Assembly (NCBI RefSeq): GCF_002214545.1 | Contig: NZ_CP015105.1 | Coordinates: 558,001 to 622,000, forward strand | Direction of reading: 5' to 3' | Length of the DNA stretch: 64,000 nucleotides | Origin: Thermococcus thioreducens | Lineage (GTDB): Archaea; Methanobacteriota_B; Thermococci; Thermococcales; Thermococcaceae | In this document: positions 55,256 to 63,374 of the stretch, piece after piece | Layout of the letters: each line of letters begins with the position of its first letter | Position numbering within the stretch: position 1 is the stretch's first letter | Made by a program: the position numbers and the translations under genes | The notes under the pieces: generated by a model | Database searches by the model: none | Told to the model about the DNA's origin: nothing | What the model saw: the letters and a program-made list of their open reading frames with translations, nothing else

Positions 55256-55416
55256 TAGCAGCGCTTTGGAGAGATTATTTTCCCCTCCTTCTTGAGAGCC
55301 TTGATGGCTTTGTCAACTTCCTTTTTGTCAATCCCCGCGAGCTCCGCTATCTCCTTGCTCTTGAGGGGCTTTCCGGCCTCCTTCAAAACCTTGAAAACGA
55401 GTTCAACCTCGGCCAC
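55237..55416 (-). CDS. Small winged-helix DNA-binding protein
   Basis: 59 residues from GTG 55416 (GGTG six bases before; GTG 55425 also open). Helix-turn-helix is clear in KPLKSKEIAELAGIDKKEVDKAIKALKKEGKI, followed by a short wing [12 protein letters not shown]. It may be a transcription factor or a nucleic-acid-binding module; no target can be read from the sequence. Its 3' end overlaps the ferritin-like gene on the other strand by 19 bp. Confidence 0.8.
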   Translation of the reverse strand: MAEVELVFKVLKEAGKPLKSKEIAELAGIDKKEVDKAIKALKKEGKIISPKRCYYAPAE

Positions 55417-55477
55417 TTTTATCACCCTGTTGGTTTGTCAATAGAACCTGAAGCGTTTGAACTTAAAAGGTTATTGG

Positions 55478-56059
55478 TCAGAACTGTAATATGAATGGAA
55501 CCACGAACGGTACCAGCGCGGTGAGCACGAAGCCGTGAACGAAGGCTATAAGTGCGACCTCACTGCCCCCGAACTTCGTCATTATAGGTAGCGTCGTGTC
55601 CATCGTGGTTGCACCACCCATGGAGACCGCCAGCTCCTTGGGGACTCTCCTTATCATTACTGGGTAGAGGAGCACCGTGAAGATTTCCCTCGTGAGGTTA
55701 GCCAGGAAACCAAGGGTTCCGTAGACGGCTGAATACTGGGCTATCAAAGGCCCGGTGAGACTGTACCAGCCACAGCCGGCCGCCACAGCCAGCCCCCACT
55801 TGGGTTCTATTCCCAGGAGCAGGGAAGCGACGAGGCCGCCCAAGAGTGAGCCCAGGAATGTGCCGAGAGGCAGTTTTATGGCCAGTCTTCCGAGCTTCTT
55901 AATCTCCCTCAGGCGAAAGCTCTGGCCCAGATCAATTCCGATTATCAGTATCAACAGGTAGAGCATGATTTCATAGAGGTTTCCGAACTCCGGGGCATAG
56001 AAGTGTCCAGTGAGTATGCCAGCGACCAGCGCGAGCAGGACGTAAATCAGAAACCTCAT
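55478..56059 (-). CDS. Lysine exporter LysO family, C-terminal subunit
   Basis: 193 residues from ATG 56059 after GGGGGAAGGGG. About six transmembrane helices with the LysO (DUF340) core: LLILIIGIDLG, GCGWYSLTGPLIAQYS, LTREIFTVLLYP and GGATTMDTTLPIM. In E. coli LysO these belong to the second part of one protein. Here the first part is a separate gene that overlaps by 4 bp, so the exporter is a two-subunit version. It likely exports lysine or a toxic analogue. Confidence 0.85.
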   Translation of the reverse strand: MRFLIYVLLALVAGILTGHFYAPEFGNLYEIMLYLLILIIGIDLGQSFRLREIKKLGRLAIKLPLGTFLGSLLGGLVASLLLGIEPKWGLAVAAGCGWYSLTGPLIAQYSAVYGTLGFLANLTREIFTVLLYPVMIRRVPKELAVSMGGATTMDTTLPIMTKFGGSEVALIAFVHGFVLTALVPFVVPFILQF

Positions 56060-56301
56060 CCCCTTCCCCCCACGATGAGGGCGATTCCGACGCTTCCCGC
56101 AATTGTTAGAGCCGCAAATACTATGGATGAGCTTAGGAGCCACAGGGCGTCTATCCTTACTTTCCCGGTCTCGACGCCCATGAAGAATATCAGGAGCAGC
56201 AGTGCGGCGCTCATCGGAAGATCAACGTTCACCCTGCGCTCCTTCCTGCGGAGAACGTATCCGATGATAACACCCGCAATGAGTGGGATGAAGATGTTCA
56301 T
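56056..56301 (-). CDS. Lysine exporter LysO family, N-terminal subunit
   Basis: 81 residues with three hydrophobic helices, FIPLIAGVIIGYVLRR at the start and LLLIFFMGVETGK in the middle, matching the N-terminal domain of LysO (LVPLIVGYL and LILFFMGI). ATGA overlap with the next gene links the translation of the two halves. A TATA-like element is not certain: the mRNA start is near AACCTTAAGAGG about 20 bp upstream. Confidence 0.82.
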   Translation of the reverse strand: MNIFIPLIAGVIIGYVLRRKERRVNVDLPMSAALLLLIFFMGVETGKVRIDALWLLSSSIVFAALTIAGSVGIALIVGGRG

Positions 56302-56490
56302 GTAAAGACCTTCCTCTTAAGGTTAATAAACGTATCGAGGGGCTCGGTGGGTGTTCACGTCATCATTCGTGAGCGTTCAGCATGCTTGCTAGTCGTCATC
56401 GCCCGTAACCCGTTAAAATCACGCCCTTTTAAACCTATGCGGGCAAAGGTTTTTTTACGACAACCATTCATCATCCAAATGGTGGTTCAC

Positions 56491-57690
56491 ATGATTCGCG
56501 CATCCGAACGGGCTATGGGCATCGAATACGCCATAAGGGACGTTGTTCTCCCGGCTAGGGAGCTTGAAAAGAAGGGAATAAAGGTAATAAGGCTCAACAT
56601 AGGTGATCCGGGCAAGTTTGATTTTCAGCCGCCCAAACACATGAGGGCCGCGTACTGCAAGGCCATTCAGGATGGGCACAACTACTATGGGCCGAGCGAA
56701 GGCATTCCCGAGCTGAGGGAAGCGATAGTGGAGCGCGAGAGGAAGAAGAATGGCGTTGACATAACTCCCGACGACGTCCGCGTTACCGCGGCCGTTACCG
56801 AGGCGCTGCAGTTCATATTCGGCGCCCTCCTCAACCCAGGGGACAACATCCTTGTCCCTAGTCCAAGCTATCCGCCTTACACGGGCCTCGTCAAGTTCTA
56901 CGGCGGCATTGCCAACGAGTACCTCACAGTGGAGGAGAACGGCTGGCAGCCGGATATCGACGACATGAGGAAGAAAATAGACGAAAGGACAAAGGCCATA
57001 GCGGTCATTAACCCGAACAACCCAACGGGAGCGCTCTACGAGAAGAAGACGATTAAGGAGATACTCGACCTCGCCGGTGAATATGGCCTGCCCGTGATAA
57101 GCGACGAGATATACGATCTCATGACCTACGAGGGGAAGCACGTCTCTCCTGGCTCCCTCACGAAGGACGTCCCTGTAATAGTCATGAACGGTATGTCAAA
57201 GGTTTACTTCGCCACAGGGTGGCGTCTCGGCTACTTCTACTACGTTGACCCCAAGAACAGGCTCGCCGAGGTCAGAGAGGCTATAGACAAGATGGCCAGG
57301 ATAAGGCTGTGCCCCAACACCCCGGCCCAGTTCGCCGCCATAGCCGGCCTGACGGGCCCGATGGACTACCTTGAGGAGTACATGGCCAAGCTTAAGGAGA
57401 GGAGGGATTACATCTACAAGCGCCTAAGTGAGATTCCGGGGATAAGCACCACCAAGCCCCAGGGAGCCTTCTACATCTTCCCGAAGATAGAGGAGCGCTC
57501 CAAGTGGAAGAGCGATAAGGACTTTGTCCTTGATGCCCTCCACGAGGCCCACGTGCTCTTCGTCCACGGTTCCGGCTTCGGAAAGGCCGGGGCATGGCAC
57601 TTCAGAGCGGTCTTCCTGCCGCCGGTTGAGATACTTGAGGGGGCCATGGACAACTTCGAGGCATTTATGAGGAAGAGGCTTGGGGCTTGA
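56491..57690 (+). CDS. Alanine aminotransferase (class I)
   Basis: 399 residues from ATG 56491 with GGTGGT before it; the product then begins MIRASERAMGIEYAIRDVV as in the P. furiosus alanine aminotransferase. The frame continues 48 codons upstream but that part crosses the promoter (AAAGGTTTTTTTACGAC, 56446-56462). PLP Lys is in NGMSKVYFATGWRLG, and NPNNPTGALY and YGPSEGIPELREA are present. It makes alanine from pyruvate and glutamate, a reductant-disposal step during fermentation. Confidence 0.93.
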   Translation: MIRASERAMGIEYAIRDVVLPARELEKKGIKVIRLNIGDPGKFDFQPPKHMRAAYCKAIQDGHNYYGPSEGIPELREAIVERERKKNGVDITPDDVRVTAAVTEALQFIFGALLNPGDNILVPSPSYPPYTGLVKFYGGIANEYLTVEENGWQPDIDDMRKKIDERTKAIAVINPNNPTGALYEKKTIKEILDLAGEYGLPVISDEIYDLMTYEGKHVSPGSLTKDVPVIVMNGMSKVYFATGWRLGYFYYVDPKNRLAEVREAIDKMARIRLCPNTPAQFAAIAGLTGPMDYLEEYMAKLKERRDYIYKRLSEIPGISTTKPQGAFYIFPKIEERSKWKSDKDFVLDALHEAHVLFVHGSGFGKAGAWHFRAVFLPPVEILEGAMDNFEAFMRKRLGA

Positions 57691-57716
57691 AGCCCCTTCT
57701 GCCCCAGTTTTAGTTG

Positions 57717-57920
57717 TCACCCGCCCGAGACGACGGGGATGACTTCAACGTAGTCGTTGTCGCTGACGTTCTCGTCTTCAAGTGCGACCCTACCGTTCAC
57801 CTTGGCTATGGCGCTTTCCGTGTTGAAGCCGACCTCACGGAGAACGTCTGCGACCTTGAGCCCTTTCTTCCACTCAATCTCCCTTTCTATACCCCTTCCA
57901 AGGACCTTTACCCGTATCAT
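57717..57920 (-). CDS. Ubiquitin-like MoaD/ThiS family protein
   Basis: 67 residues from ATG 57920 after GGTGGT. It has the beta-grasp pattern of MoaD/ThiS with VKVLGRGIEREIEWKKGLKVADVLREVG and NGRVALEDENVSDNDYVEVIPVVSGG. The C-terminal Gly-Gly can be adenylated to form a thiocarboxylate for sulfur transfer (cofactor or tRNA thiolation) or for protein modification as in SAMP. No E1 or sulfur carrier partner gene is adjacent. The TATA is AGTTTATAAAGAGG near 57945. Confidence 0.88.
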   Translation of the reverse strand: MIRVKVLGRGIEREIEWKKGLKVADVLREVGFNTESAIAKVNGRVALEDENVSDNDYVEVIPVVSGG

Positions 57921-58131
57921 CGTCACCACCGGAAGGCATATCTTTTCCCTCTTTATAAACTCCACTGGCCGATGCGCTTACGCTCCTTTCGGCTGAGCGG
58001 TTGACCCGGCACCGAGCGGTGCGGAGGGCCATCACTCCTGAGGCCAGGAAACTTTTGCCAAGCAAAGCCAAACCAAGAAATTCTTCGAGTAGAAACGCAC
58101 TCAAAACAAGAAACAATCACCTTTTGACAAG

Positions 58132-58150
58132 ACTTTTGCCCTGCAAAAGT
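58132..58150 (-). terminator. Hairpin after tRNA-Cys
   Basis: ACTTTTGC-CCT-GCAAAAGT is a perfect 8 bp inverted repeat with a 3 bp loop, ending 6 bp from the 3' end of tRNA-Cys on the minus strand. It is followed by a modest T-containing tract, so it could end or process the tRNA transcript. The same GCAAAAGT word occurs again about 80 bp further on. The rest of 57921-58156 holds the promoter of the MoaD-like gene; I see no gene in it. Confidence 0.45.
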
Positions 58151-58156
58151 TTGTTG

Positions 58157-58231
58157 TGGAGCCGGGACCGGGATTTGAACCCGGGTGGAAGGGATCTGCA
58201 GTCCCTCGCCTCGCCTCTAGGCTATCCCGGC
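58157..58231 (-). tRNA. tRNA-Cys (GCA)
   Basis: A full cloverleaf on the minus strand: acceptor GCCGGGA pairs with TCCCGGC, the anticodon stem-loop GGGA-CTGCAGA-TCCC gives anticodon GCA, and the T-loop is GGTTCAAATCC. The discriminator U and CCA are encoded. No intron is seen. It lies 21 bp downstream of tRNA-Ser and probably is co-transcribed. Confidence 0.96.
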
Positions 58232-58252
58232 ATTTGACCCGAAGAAAGATGC

Positions 58253-58338
58253 TGGCGCCGCGGAGGGGATTTGAACCCCTGTGGGCAACGCCCACCGGCT
58301 TAGCAGGCCGGCGCCCTACCAGGCTAGGCTACCGCGGC
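58253..58338 (-). tRNA. tRNA-Ser (GCU)
   Basis: Minus-strand cloverleaf with acceptor GCCGCGG/CCGCGGC, anticodon loop CTGCTAA giving anticodon GCT, a long variable arm (GGTGGGCGTTGCCCAC) as in class II tRNAs, and T-loop GGTTCAAATCC. Discriminator G and CCA are encoded. It reads AGC/AGU serine codons. It diverges from nreA. Confidence 0.96.
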
Positions 58339-58440
58339 ACTCCAATGTCCGAGTTATATGAGCCGGAGAGGGTTTTTAAGTTTTTTGGAACTTCGTCACC
58401 ATTGGCAAACCATAAATACCCTCTAATGTACCTATCTCCA

Positions 58441-59709
58441 ATGAGTGCTCCACCCTTTAACTCAAAACTCTGTGCGGTATGCAAAGGCAGGAAGCTCCTC
58501 TGCGGCAGGCCAACCTGTCCTATTCTTGAACGCTTCAGGGTAGCCCGCACCGTCGAGCAGAGGCTGAACAAACGCCACCTTTTCGGCTCTTCCCCGCCCA
58601 GCATTTTCGTTGGTGAGTATGGCTATCCCCGGGTCCGCATAGGTCCTCTTGTGCCTCCCATCGAGGGCAAGACGGACTACCTTGACAACCCCCTCAAATG
58701 GGAGAACAAGACGATTCGCGATATCCTCTACTACCGCTCGCTTCTCGTCATGGGTGAGACCAAAGCTGATATTCACGTGAGGAGGAGCGGCAGAATTTTG
58801 GGTGAGGTTCAGGAGCTGGCGATGTCGATAAGGCCGGTTGACAGCGAGATACTCCTCAAGAGAAAGCCAGTCCTCAAAGTTCTTCCAAGCGAGTTCGCGC
58901 CGCCAATAGGACCAAAGGCGGAACTCCTCGATTTTGAGCTCACCGAGAACCCGAAAATTCCACGCAGGACGGACTACGTTGTTAATGACGAGCTGAAGGC
59001 CGAGCAAGCTATAATGCGCCTGTACAACTGGGGCTTCGACGAGTACTACATCATAAGACTCCTCTCCGCTGGGCTTCTTGGGGTAGACAAAAAGCTCGTC
59101 CCGACGAGGTGGAGCATAACCGCTGTCCAGGACACGATAGGCAAGAACCTGAGGCGCGAGATTCTCCGCTACCCCGAGATAAACGACTACGAGGTCTACT
59201 TCTACCGATTCCTTGGAAACAGATACGCTGTTCTTCTGATGCCCGAGAGCTACGCCTTCGAGCTTCTGGAGGTATGGCTGAAGGGTTCCCTCTTCGGGGC
59301 TGGCGAGCCCAGCGTCATTCACGACTACGAAGACTTCCGCGGGAGGAGGGAGTACGTCAAGGAAACGGCCGGAGCGTATCACGCCGCCAGGCTGAGCGTC
59401 CTTGAGGCACTCCGCGTGAGGAGGAGACAGGCGAGGATAGTGGTCTTCCGCGAGGTCACACCGGAGTACTATGCCCCTGTTGGGGTCTGGCAGATAAGAC
59501 TGGGCGTTAAAAAGGCGATGGACAACCTGGTTGGACGCTTTGAGACGCTCAACGAGGCCCTCGATGCCATAAAGCGTCGCCTTGAGCATCCATTTGAGAA
59601 ATACCTTGCGAGAAGCTACATCCTCGGAAGCCTCGCGAGGCAGAAGACTTTAGACGAGTGGCTCGGAAAGAATATATACCGCCTCGGCGGAGAGAATCCC
59701 GGTGGATGA
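58441..59709 (+). CDS. nreA: NreA family DNA repair protein with PIP box
   Basis: 422 residues from ATG 58441; TATA AAACCATAAATACCC is about 25-30 bp upstream, so the mRNA is almost leaderless. A much longer frame runs back across both tRNA genes and is not used. The N-terminus has a zinc motif (C11, C14, C21, C26 in LCAVCKG and LLCGRPTCP), then the archaeal NreA core (GSSPPSIFVGEYGYPRVRIGPL). The end carries QKTLDEWL (401-408), a good PCNA-interacting peptide. NreA is implicated in repair of DNA damage in archaea. Confidence 0.9.
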   Translation: MSAPPFNSKLCAVCKGRKLLCGRPTCPILERFRVARTVEQRLNKRHLFGSSPPSIFVGEYGYPRVRIGPLVPPIEGKTDYLDNPLKWENKTIRDILYYRSLLVMGETKADIHVRRSGRILGEVQELAMSIRPVDSEILLKRKPVLKVLPSEFAPPIGPKAELLDFELTENPKIPRRTDYVVNDELKAEQAIMRLYNWGFDEYYIIRLLSAGLLGVDKKLVPTRWSITAVQDTIGKNLRREILRYPEINDYEVYFYRFLGNRYAVLLMPESYAFELLEVWLKGSLFGAGEPSVIHDYEDFRGRREYVKETAGAYHAARLSVLEALRVRRRQARIVVFREVTPEYYAPVGVWQIRLGVKKAMDNLVGRFETLNEALDAIKRRLEHPFEKYLARSYILGSLARQKTLDEWLGKNIYRLGGENPGG

Positions 59710-59775
59710 CGAGCACTCCATCCCACTGAGAGATGATGACTGCACGTCAGGCCGACACCGGCTGGAGGTGATAAC

Positions 59776-59973
59776 GTGGAGGGGGTTGATGTTATTAGGG
59801 AGCTCATGAGGATTGAGGAAAAGCTTGAGAACATAGAGAAACTCTTGACAGAGTTACTTGAGAGGGAGGAGAGCTACGCCCTGATGAAACTCTCGGAGGA
59901 ATCACTAAAGGAGTTCCTCGAGAACGAGCCGGACATATACTCAGAGGAAGACCTTAGGGTGAGATACAGATGA
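59776..59973 (+). CDS. Putative antitoxin of a MazF-like pair
   Basis: 65 residues from GTG 59776, with GGAGGTGATAAC before it. It starts with a coiled-coil helix (IRELMRIEEKLENIEKLLTELLERE) and ends in a loose acidic tail (SEESLKEFLENEPDIYSEEDLRVRY), the organisation of short antitoxins. It overlaps the toxin gene by 4 bp. No DNA-binding motif is obvious, so autoregulation is unclear. Confidence 0.75.
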   Translation: MEGVDVIRELMRIEEKLENIEKLLTELLEREESYALMKLSEESLKEFLENEPDIYSEEDLRVRYR

Positions 59974-60305
59974 AGGGGAAGATAGTTCTCGTGCCGTTTC
60001 CATTTACAAGTCTAAAAGGAACAAAACTCCGTCCGGCTCTTGTGCTGTTTGAAGATAGAAAAGACGTTACACTCGCCTTTATCTCCTCAAGGAGTGAGCA
60101 CTATAACTCAAAAACCGACGTTCTAATTGAACAGGTTCATCCAGAGTTCCACCTAACTGGTCTCAAAGTTTCATCGTTCGTTCGACTTACAAAGATAGCA
60201 ACAGTCCAAAAGGACATCCTCGTCGGTGAACTTGGGGAAATTGGACCACTTCTCAAAACGAAGATAAACCAGAAGATATGCTCTCTTCTGGGGTTTGAGC
60301 CATGA
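59970..60305 (+). CDS. MazF/PemK-like toxin
   Basis: 111 residues with the start KGKIVLVPFPFTSLKGTKLRPALVL (the R-P loop after a V-PFP strand is diagnostic of MazF/PemK), FISSR as the Ser/Thr-Arg motif and KVSSFVRLTKIATVQKDIL as the core beta sheet. It is presumably an mRNA endonuclease held inactive by the upstream protein. It overlaps its antitoxin and the following phosphodiesterase by 4 bp each. Confidence 0.85.
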   Translation: MKGKIVLVPFPFTSLKGTKLRPALVLFEDRKDVTLAFISSRSEHYNSKTDVLIEQVHPEFHLTGLKVSSFVRLTKIATVQKDILVGELGEIGPLLKTKINQKICSLLGFEP

Positions 60306-61423
60306 GAAAGAAGCTCGCCCTCATAAGCCTCGACGGCTGTGGGGTTTACAACCTGAAGCACATGCCCTTCCTGAGCGAGTTAGCTGAAAGCGGGAGCTTT
60401 GCCGTGGTCGATTCCATTTTCCCAACGCTGACTGACCTCGTCCACACGAGCGTCATGACGGGTGTCTGGCCCAGAGACCACGGCGTCGTCGAGAACGGCT
60501 ACTACGACCGCCTCTCTGACAGAAAGGTCAACTTCTACGACTACGAGGTGGCCTTTAATCCCCACAGGGTAATTAGGGGCCCGACCATCGTTGACCTGTT
60601 GCGGCAGAAAGGTGTCAGAACCGCCAGCGTCTCCGGCTATACCATGCCCCCGTTCAGTGGAACGGACGTTAGAATCTTCCCACCCTTCTTTGCTGGTGAT
60701 AGGATGTACCGCCAGCACGGTCGCGATTGGAGGAAGGACGTCTGGGTGCTGAACTCCGCCCTCTACCTCTACGAGGAGTGCAGGCCGGATTTGCTCCTCG
60801 TCCACTTCGCCTCGATAGACGGCATGAGCCATGACCATGGCCCCCTGAGTGAGGGTTCTCTAAAGGCTGTCGAGACTGTGGATACGGCCGTGAGAACCCT
60901 CTGGGAGAGACTGAAGGAAGAGTATGCATTCATAATCTTCGCCGACCACGGACAGGAAGAGGTTCACACCTGGGTGAACTTGAAAACCTACCTCAAGAAG
61001 CACGGCATCGAGACGCTACGCGTCTCCTCTGGCGGTGGGGTTCACGTTTATCTCAGAGACCCGAACCAGGCCGAGGAAGCCTTTGAAGTTCTGAGAAAGG
61101 CTCCGGGGGTCAAAGAAGTCTTTTTCCGCGATGAGCTTCCACACCTTGACACGCCCCTGAGCGGCGAGCTGATAGTCTCCGCCAAGCCTGGCTACTGGTT
61201 CTGCTCCCACAGGATGTGCAAGGGCATAAAGGGAGTGAGCCACTGGGTCAAGGGAATGCACGGCTCGATGAACGAGCCGGTAATGAAGGTTCCGATCATC
61301 CTCTGGGGCTTCGAGAGGGTGGGGCTTGACGAACCGAGCCTCATGGATATAGCACCGACGGTTTTGAAGTTTTTTGGCTTGGAAAAGCCGGGGAATATGG
61401 TGGGGCGGAGTTTGATTCTCTGA
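60302..61423 (+). CDS. Alkaline phosphatase superfamily nucleotide phosphodiesterase
   Basis: 373 residues. LISLDGCG starts with the first metal Asp, PTLTDLVHTSVMTGVWPRDHGV holds the Thr nucleophile, and HFASIDGMSHDHGP, IIFADHGQEEV and KGMHGSMNEPVM supply the remaining Asp/His ligands, the pattern of archaeal NPP-like and phosphonoacetate hydrolase-like enzymes. It hydrolyses a phosphodiester or pyrophosphate; the natural substrate is unknown. There is no signal peptide, so it is cytoplasmic. It is the third gene of the TA-phosphodiesterase string. Confidence 0.85.
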   Translation: MRKKLALISLDGCGVYNLKHMPFLSELAESGSFAVVDSIFPTLTDLVHTSVMTGVWPRDHGVVENGYYDRLSDRKVNFYDYEVAFNPHRVIRGPTIVDLLRQKGVRTASVSGYTMPPFSGTDVRIFPPFFAGDRMYRQHGRDWRKDVWVLNSALYLYEECRPDLLLVHFASIDGMSHDHGPLSEGSLKAVETVDTAVRTLWERLKEEYAFIIFADHGQEEVHTWVNLKTYLKKHGIETLRVSSGGGVHVYLRDPNQAEEAFEVLRKAPGVKEVFFRDELPHLDTPLSGELIVSAKPGYWFCSHRMCKGIKGVSHWVKGMHGSMNEPVMKVPIILWGFERVGLDEPSLMDIAPTVLKFFGLEKPGNMVGRSLIL

Positions 61424-61434
61424 ATGTTGGGTTA

Positions 61435-61919
61435 TCATTCAGAGGGTCTAAGAATGAATTTGAGGATCTGCGCCTTATCTTTTTCAGAGTAACTGTACTC
61501 GATTTCTAAAGCTATGGGTTTCAATGCGGATTCTAGGACTCCCTTAATCTCAGATAAGCTGGGACATCCAATTTGGGCGTTATGATACCTATAATACCGT
61601 CTGGTGTGTATTGGTACGAACCATCACTTCGAAGGAGTTTAACATACCTTGTCAATGAAATGAGCTCCCGTCTTCCCCATGATTTTTCGTAGACTTCCAT
61701 CTGTATCATAGAGATACCCTTAAAAAACGTTGATTTCAGGTTTTTGATACCCGCTGAGCGGTTTTTTCTGAAAAGCTTACTTATCCCAGAGTTTGTGTTG
61801 AACAGTATTATCCGCTTATTAGTTACTGCTAACCCATTGAATTTCCCTGGAGAAATATCCAGATTATTGAAGACGGAGAGGATATACTCCCCCGGCATCA
61901 GGTAGTCCCGAAGCTCCAT
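61435..61919 (-). pseudogene. PH-domain-like protein broken by a frameshift
   Basis: ATG 61919 opens a frame of 128 codons (MELRDYLMPGEYILSVFNN, VTNKRIILFNT, YTPDGIIGIITPKLDVP) resembling bacterial/archaeal PH-like domains. Near 61560 it slips to AYLRLRES and stops. The next frame continues sensibly from the same place: SLSEIKGVLESALKPIALEIEYSYSEKD...FILRPSE, ending TGA at 61435. One missing base next to CCCAGC would join them into a protein of about 161 residues. It is a frameshift mutation or a sequence error; a programmed shift is less likely because no slippery run is seen. The gene is A/T-rich. Confidence 0.75.
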
Positions 61920-61960
61920 TTCCCTCCTCCCTCCGGGTATTTATAGATTTCCCTCCTCCC
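61918..61960. repeat. 14 bp direct repeat spanning promoter and RBS
   Basis: ATTTCCCTCCTCCC occurs at 61918-61931 and 61947-61960, 29 bp apart. On the minus strand each copy reads GGGAGGAGGGAAAT; the inner copy is the ribosome-binding site of the frameshifted gene and CTATAAATA between the copies is its likely TATA box. It may be a small tandem duplication. Confidence 0.7.
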
Positions 61961-61982
61961 GGAGGGTATAATATTGGGGAGC

Positions 61983-62168
61983 TTAGAGCAGTCCAAGGCG
62001 GCGAAGCTTACGCTCCTCCAGAATCCATTCTTCCTCGCGGATTTCCTTCATGATTTCCTTGGCAGATTTACCGAGCTTCAAAAGTCCCTGGAGCTCAATG
62101 TCCTCGTCAATTGGAACAAGAACGACTTCATCTCCAAAGTCGAGGATCTCAAATTTGCGCCTTTTCAT
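61983..62168 (-). CDS. Orphan antitoxin-like protein
   Basis: 61 residues from ATG 62168 after GGAGAGCAGGA. The N-terminal strands KRRKFEILDFGDEVVLVPIDEDIELQGLLKLG look like an AbrB/VapB-type fold and the C-terminal helix KEIMKEIREEEWILEERK like a toxin-binding tail. No PIN or RelE-type toxin follows: the next gene downstream is the broken PH-like gene. It is therefore an orphan, or its toxin has been lost. Confidence 0.65.
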   Translation of the reverse strand: MKRRKFEILDFGDEVVLVPIDEDIELQGLLKLGKSAKEIMKEIREEEWILEERKLRRLGLL

Positions 62169-62267
62169 TCCTGCTCTCCTATGCTCAAGCTCACTAATGA
62201 CACAAAAACCTTCCGGCGAAGACACTCAAACGGGAGAACAGGAGAGAAGGAGAAAAGCCTCCAGCCC

Positions 62268-62915
62268 TCAGCGTGAGGACTGGGCGATCCTCTCGATCTC
62301 TTCCTTCTTGCTGTAGGCGAAGCTCTTCGGGTCCCTGTTGGCGGCGGCGATTATCTCCTCGGCGAGGGCCTGGGCGTAGCTGGTCTTGTTCCTGTAGCAC
62401 TTGGCGCTCGCTCCAAGGGCGATGTTCTTCAAGGCGATGTCGAGCCTCCTGAGCGGGGAGACATCAACCGCCATGTGGTAGCGGATTCCACCGAAGGCGA
62501 TGGTGGTGGTGTCCTCCCTCGGAGCGGAGTTCTCGATGGCCCTGACGAGAACCTGAATCGGGTTCTGCTTGGTTCTGCGCTCGATTATCATGAAGGCCTC
62601 CTTGACAACCTCGTAGGCCTTCATCTTCTTGCTCATGAGGGAGCGGTGCTCCCTTCTCATGAAGTGACCGCCGACCTTGTGGCCGCTGGCACCGCTGCGC
62701 ATGACCTTGTTAATCAAGCGCTCAACGATGTGGACGTTGGCCTTACCGAAGGGCTTCTTGGCGTGCCTTCCATGGCTGTGCGGGAGTATGCGGGCGTCGA
62801 GGTTGATGTATGGCCTGAGTGACGGGTCGTTCACAACGACGTCCTCAACGCTCCACCTGCCCATGACCTTGAGCTCCTTCGGCTGGTAAAAGCGCTCTGT
62901 TAAAGCTTTGGCCAT
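62268..62915 (-). CDS. rps7: Ribosomal protein uS7
   Basis: 215 residues with the archaeal S7 pattern: [66 protein letters not shown] and [20 protein letters not shown]. It nucleates assembly of the small-subunit head. It follows S12 by 5 bp. A T-containing tract after the stop may end the str operon, since no elongation factor gene follows here. Confidence 0.98.
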   Translation of the reverse strand: MAKALTERFYQPKELKVMGRWSVEDVVVNDPSLRPYINLDARILPHSHGRHAKKPFGKANVHIVERLINKVMRSGASGHKVGGHFMRREHRSLMSKKMKAYEVVKEAFMIIERRTKQNPIQVLVRAIENSAPREDTTTIAFGGIRYHMAVDVSPLRRLDIALKNIALGASAKCYRNKTSYAQALAEEIIAAANRDPKSFAYSKKEEIERIAQSSR

Positions 62916-62920
62916 TCACT

Positions 62921-63364
62921 TCACCTCCTCGGCTTCTCCTTCCTGCCCTTGACTAGCTCCTTGAGGGAAACCCTGTTCACCTTGACGACCTTGTACCTGA
63001 TTCCCGGGATGTCACCCATGGAACCGCCCTTAGGACCGCCGATTCCCTCGATGATGACCTCGTCGTGCTCGTCGATGTGGTTGATAGCTCCGTCACCGGG
63101 AGTAAATGCAGTAACGACCTTACCGTTCTTGATGAGCTGGACACGGACAGCCTTACGCATAGCCGAGTTCGGCTGCTTTGCCTCAACCGCGATCTTCTCA
63201 AGGACGATTCCCTTGGCCTGCGGAGCTCCCTCAAGCGGGTCGCTCTTCTCCTTGAGCCTGAGGACTCTCCTCTTGTACCTTATGTCACTCCAGCGGAACT
63301 TCTTTCTCTTGAGCTTGAGCTTCCTACCGGCAAACTCTCCATACGGGGCCTTCTTTCCAGGCAT
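62921..63364 (-). CDS. rps12: Ribosomal protein uS12
   Basis: 147 residues from ATG 63364 (GGTGATGATC before it). [20 protein letters not shown] and [31 protein letters not shown] are the conserved decoding-centre segments. It starts 10 bp after nusA. Two further in-frame ATG codons just upstream have no better RBS. Confidence 0.98.
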   Translation of the reverse strand: MPGKKAPYGEFAGRKLKLKRKKFRWSDIRYKRRVLRLKEKSDPLEGAPQAKGIVLEKIAVEAKQPNSAMRKAVRVQLIKNGKVVTAFTPGDGAINHIDEHDEVIIEGIGGPKGGSMGDIPGIRYKVVKVNRVSLKELVKGRKEKPRR

Positions 63365-63374
63365 GATCATCACC

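Noticed and set aside
56347-56490. N-terminal extension of the alanine aminotransferase
   Set aside because: The stretch contains the promoter, and the protein from ATG 56491 already matches the family start with a good RBS.
57921-58131. Gene between the MoaD-like protein and tRNA-Cys
   Set aside because: Short frames on both strands lack RBS and protein-like composition; only a promoter and repeated GCAAAAGT words are visible.
58156-58440. N-terminal extension of NreA across the tRNA genes
   Set aside because: It would translate tRNA-Cys and tRNA-Ser complements; a TATA box sits right before the ATG at 58441 and the zinc motif starts there.
58462-59589. 375-codon minus-strand frame opposite nreA
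   Set aside because: It mirrors the conserved NreA coding sequence and has no family features.
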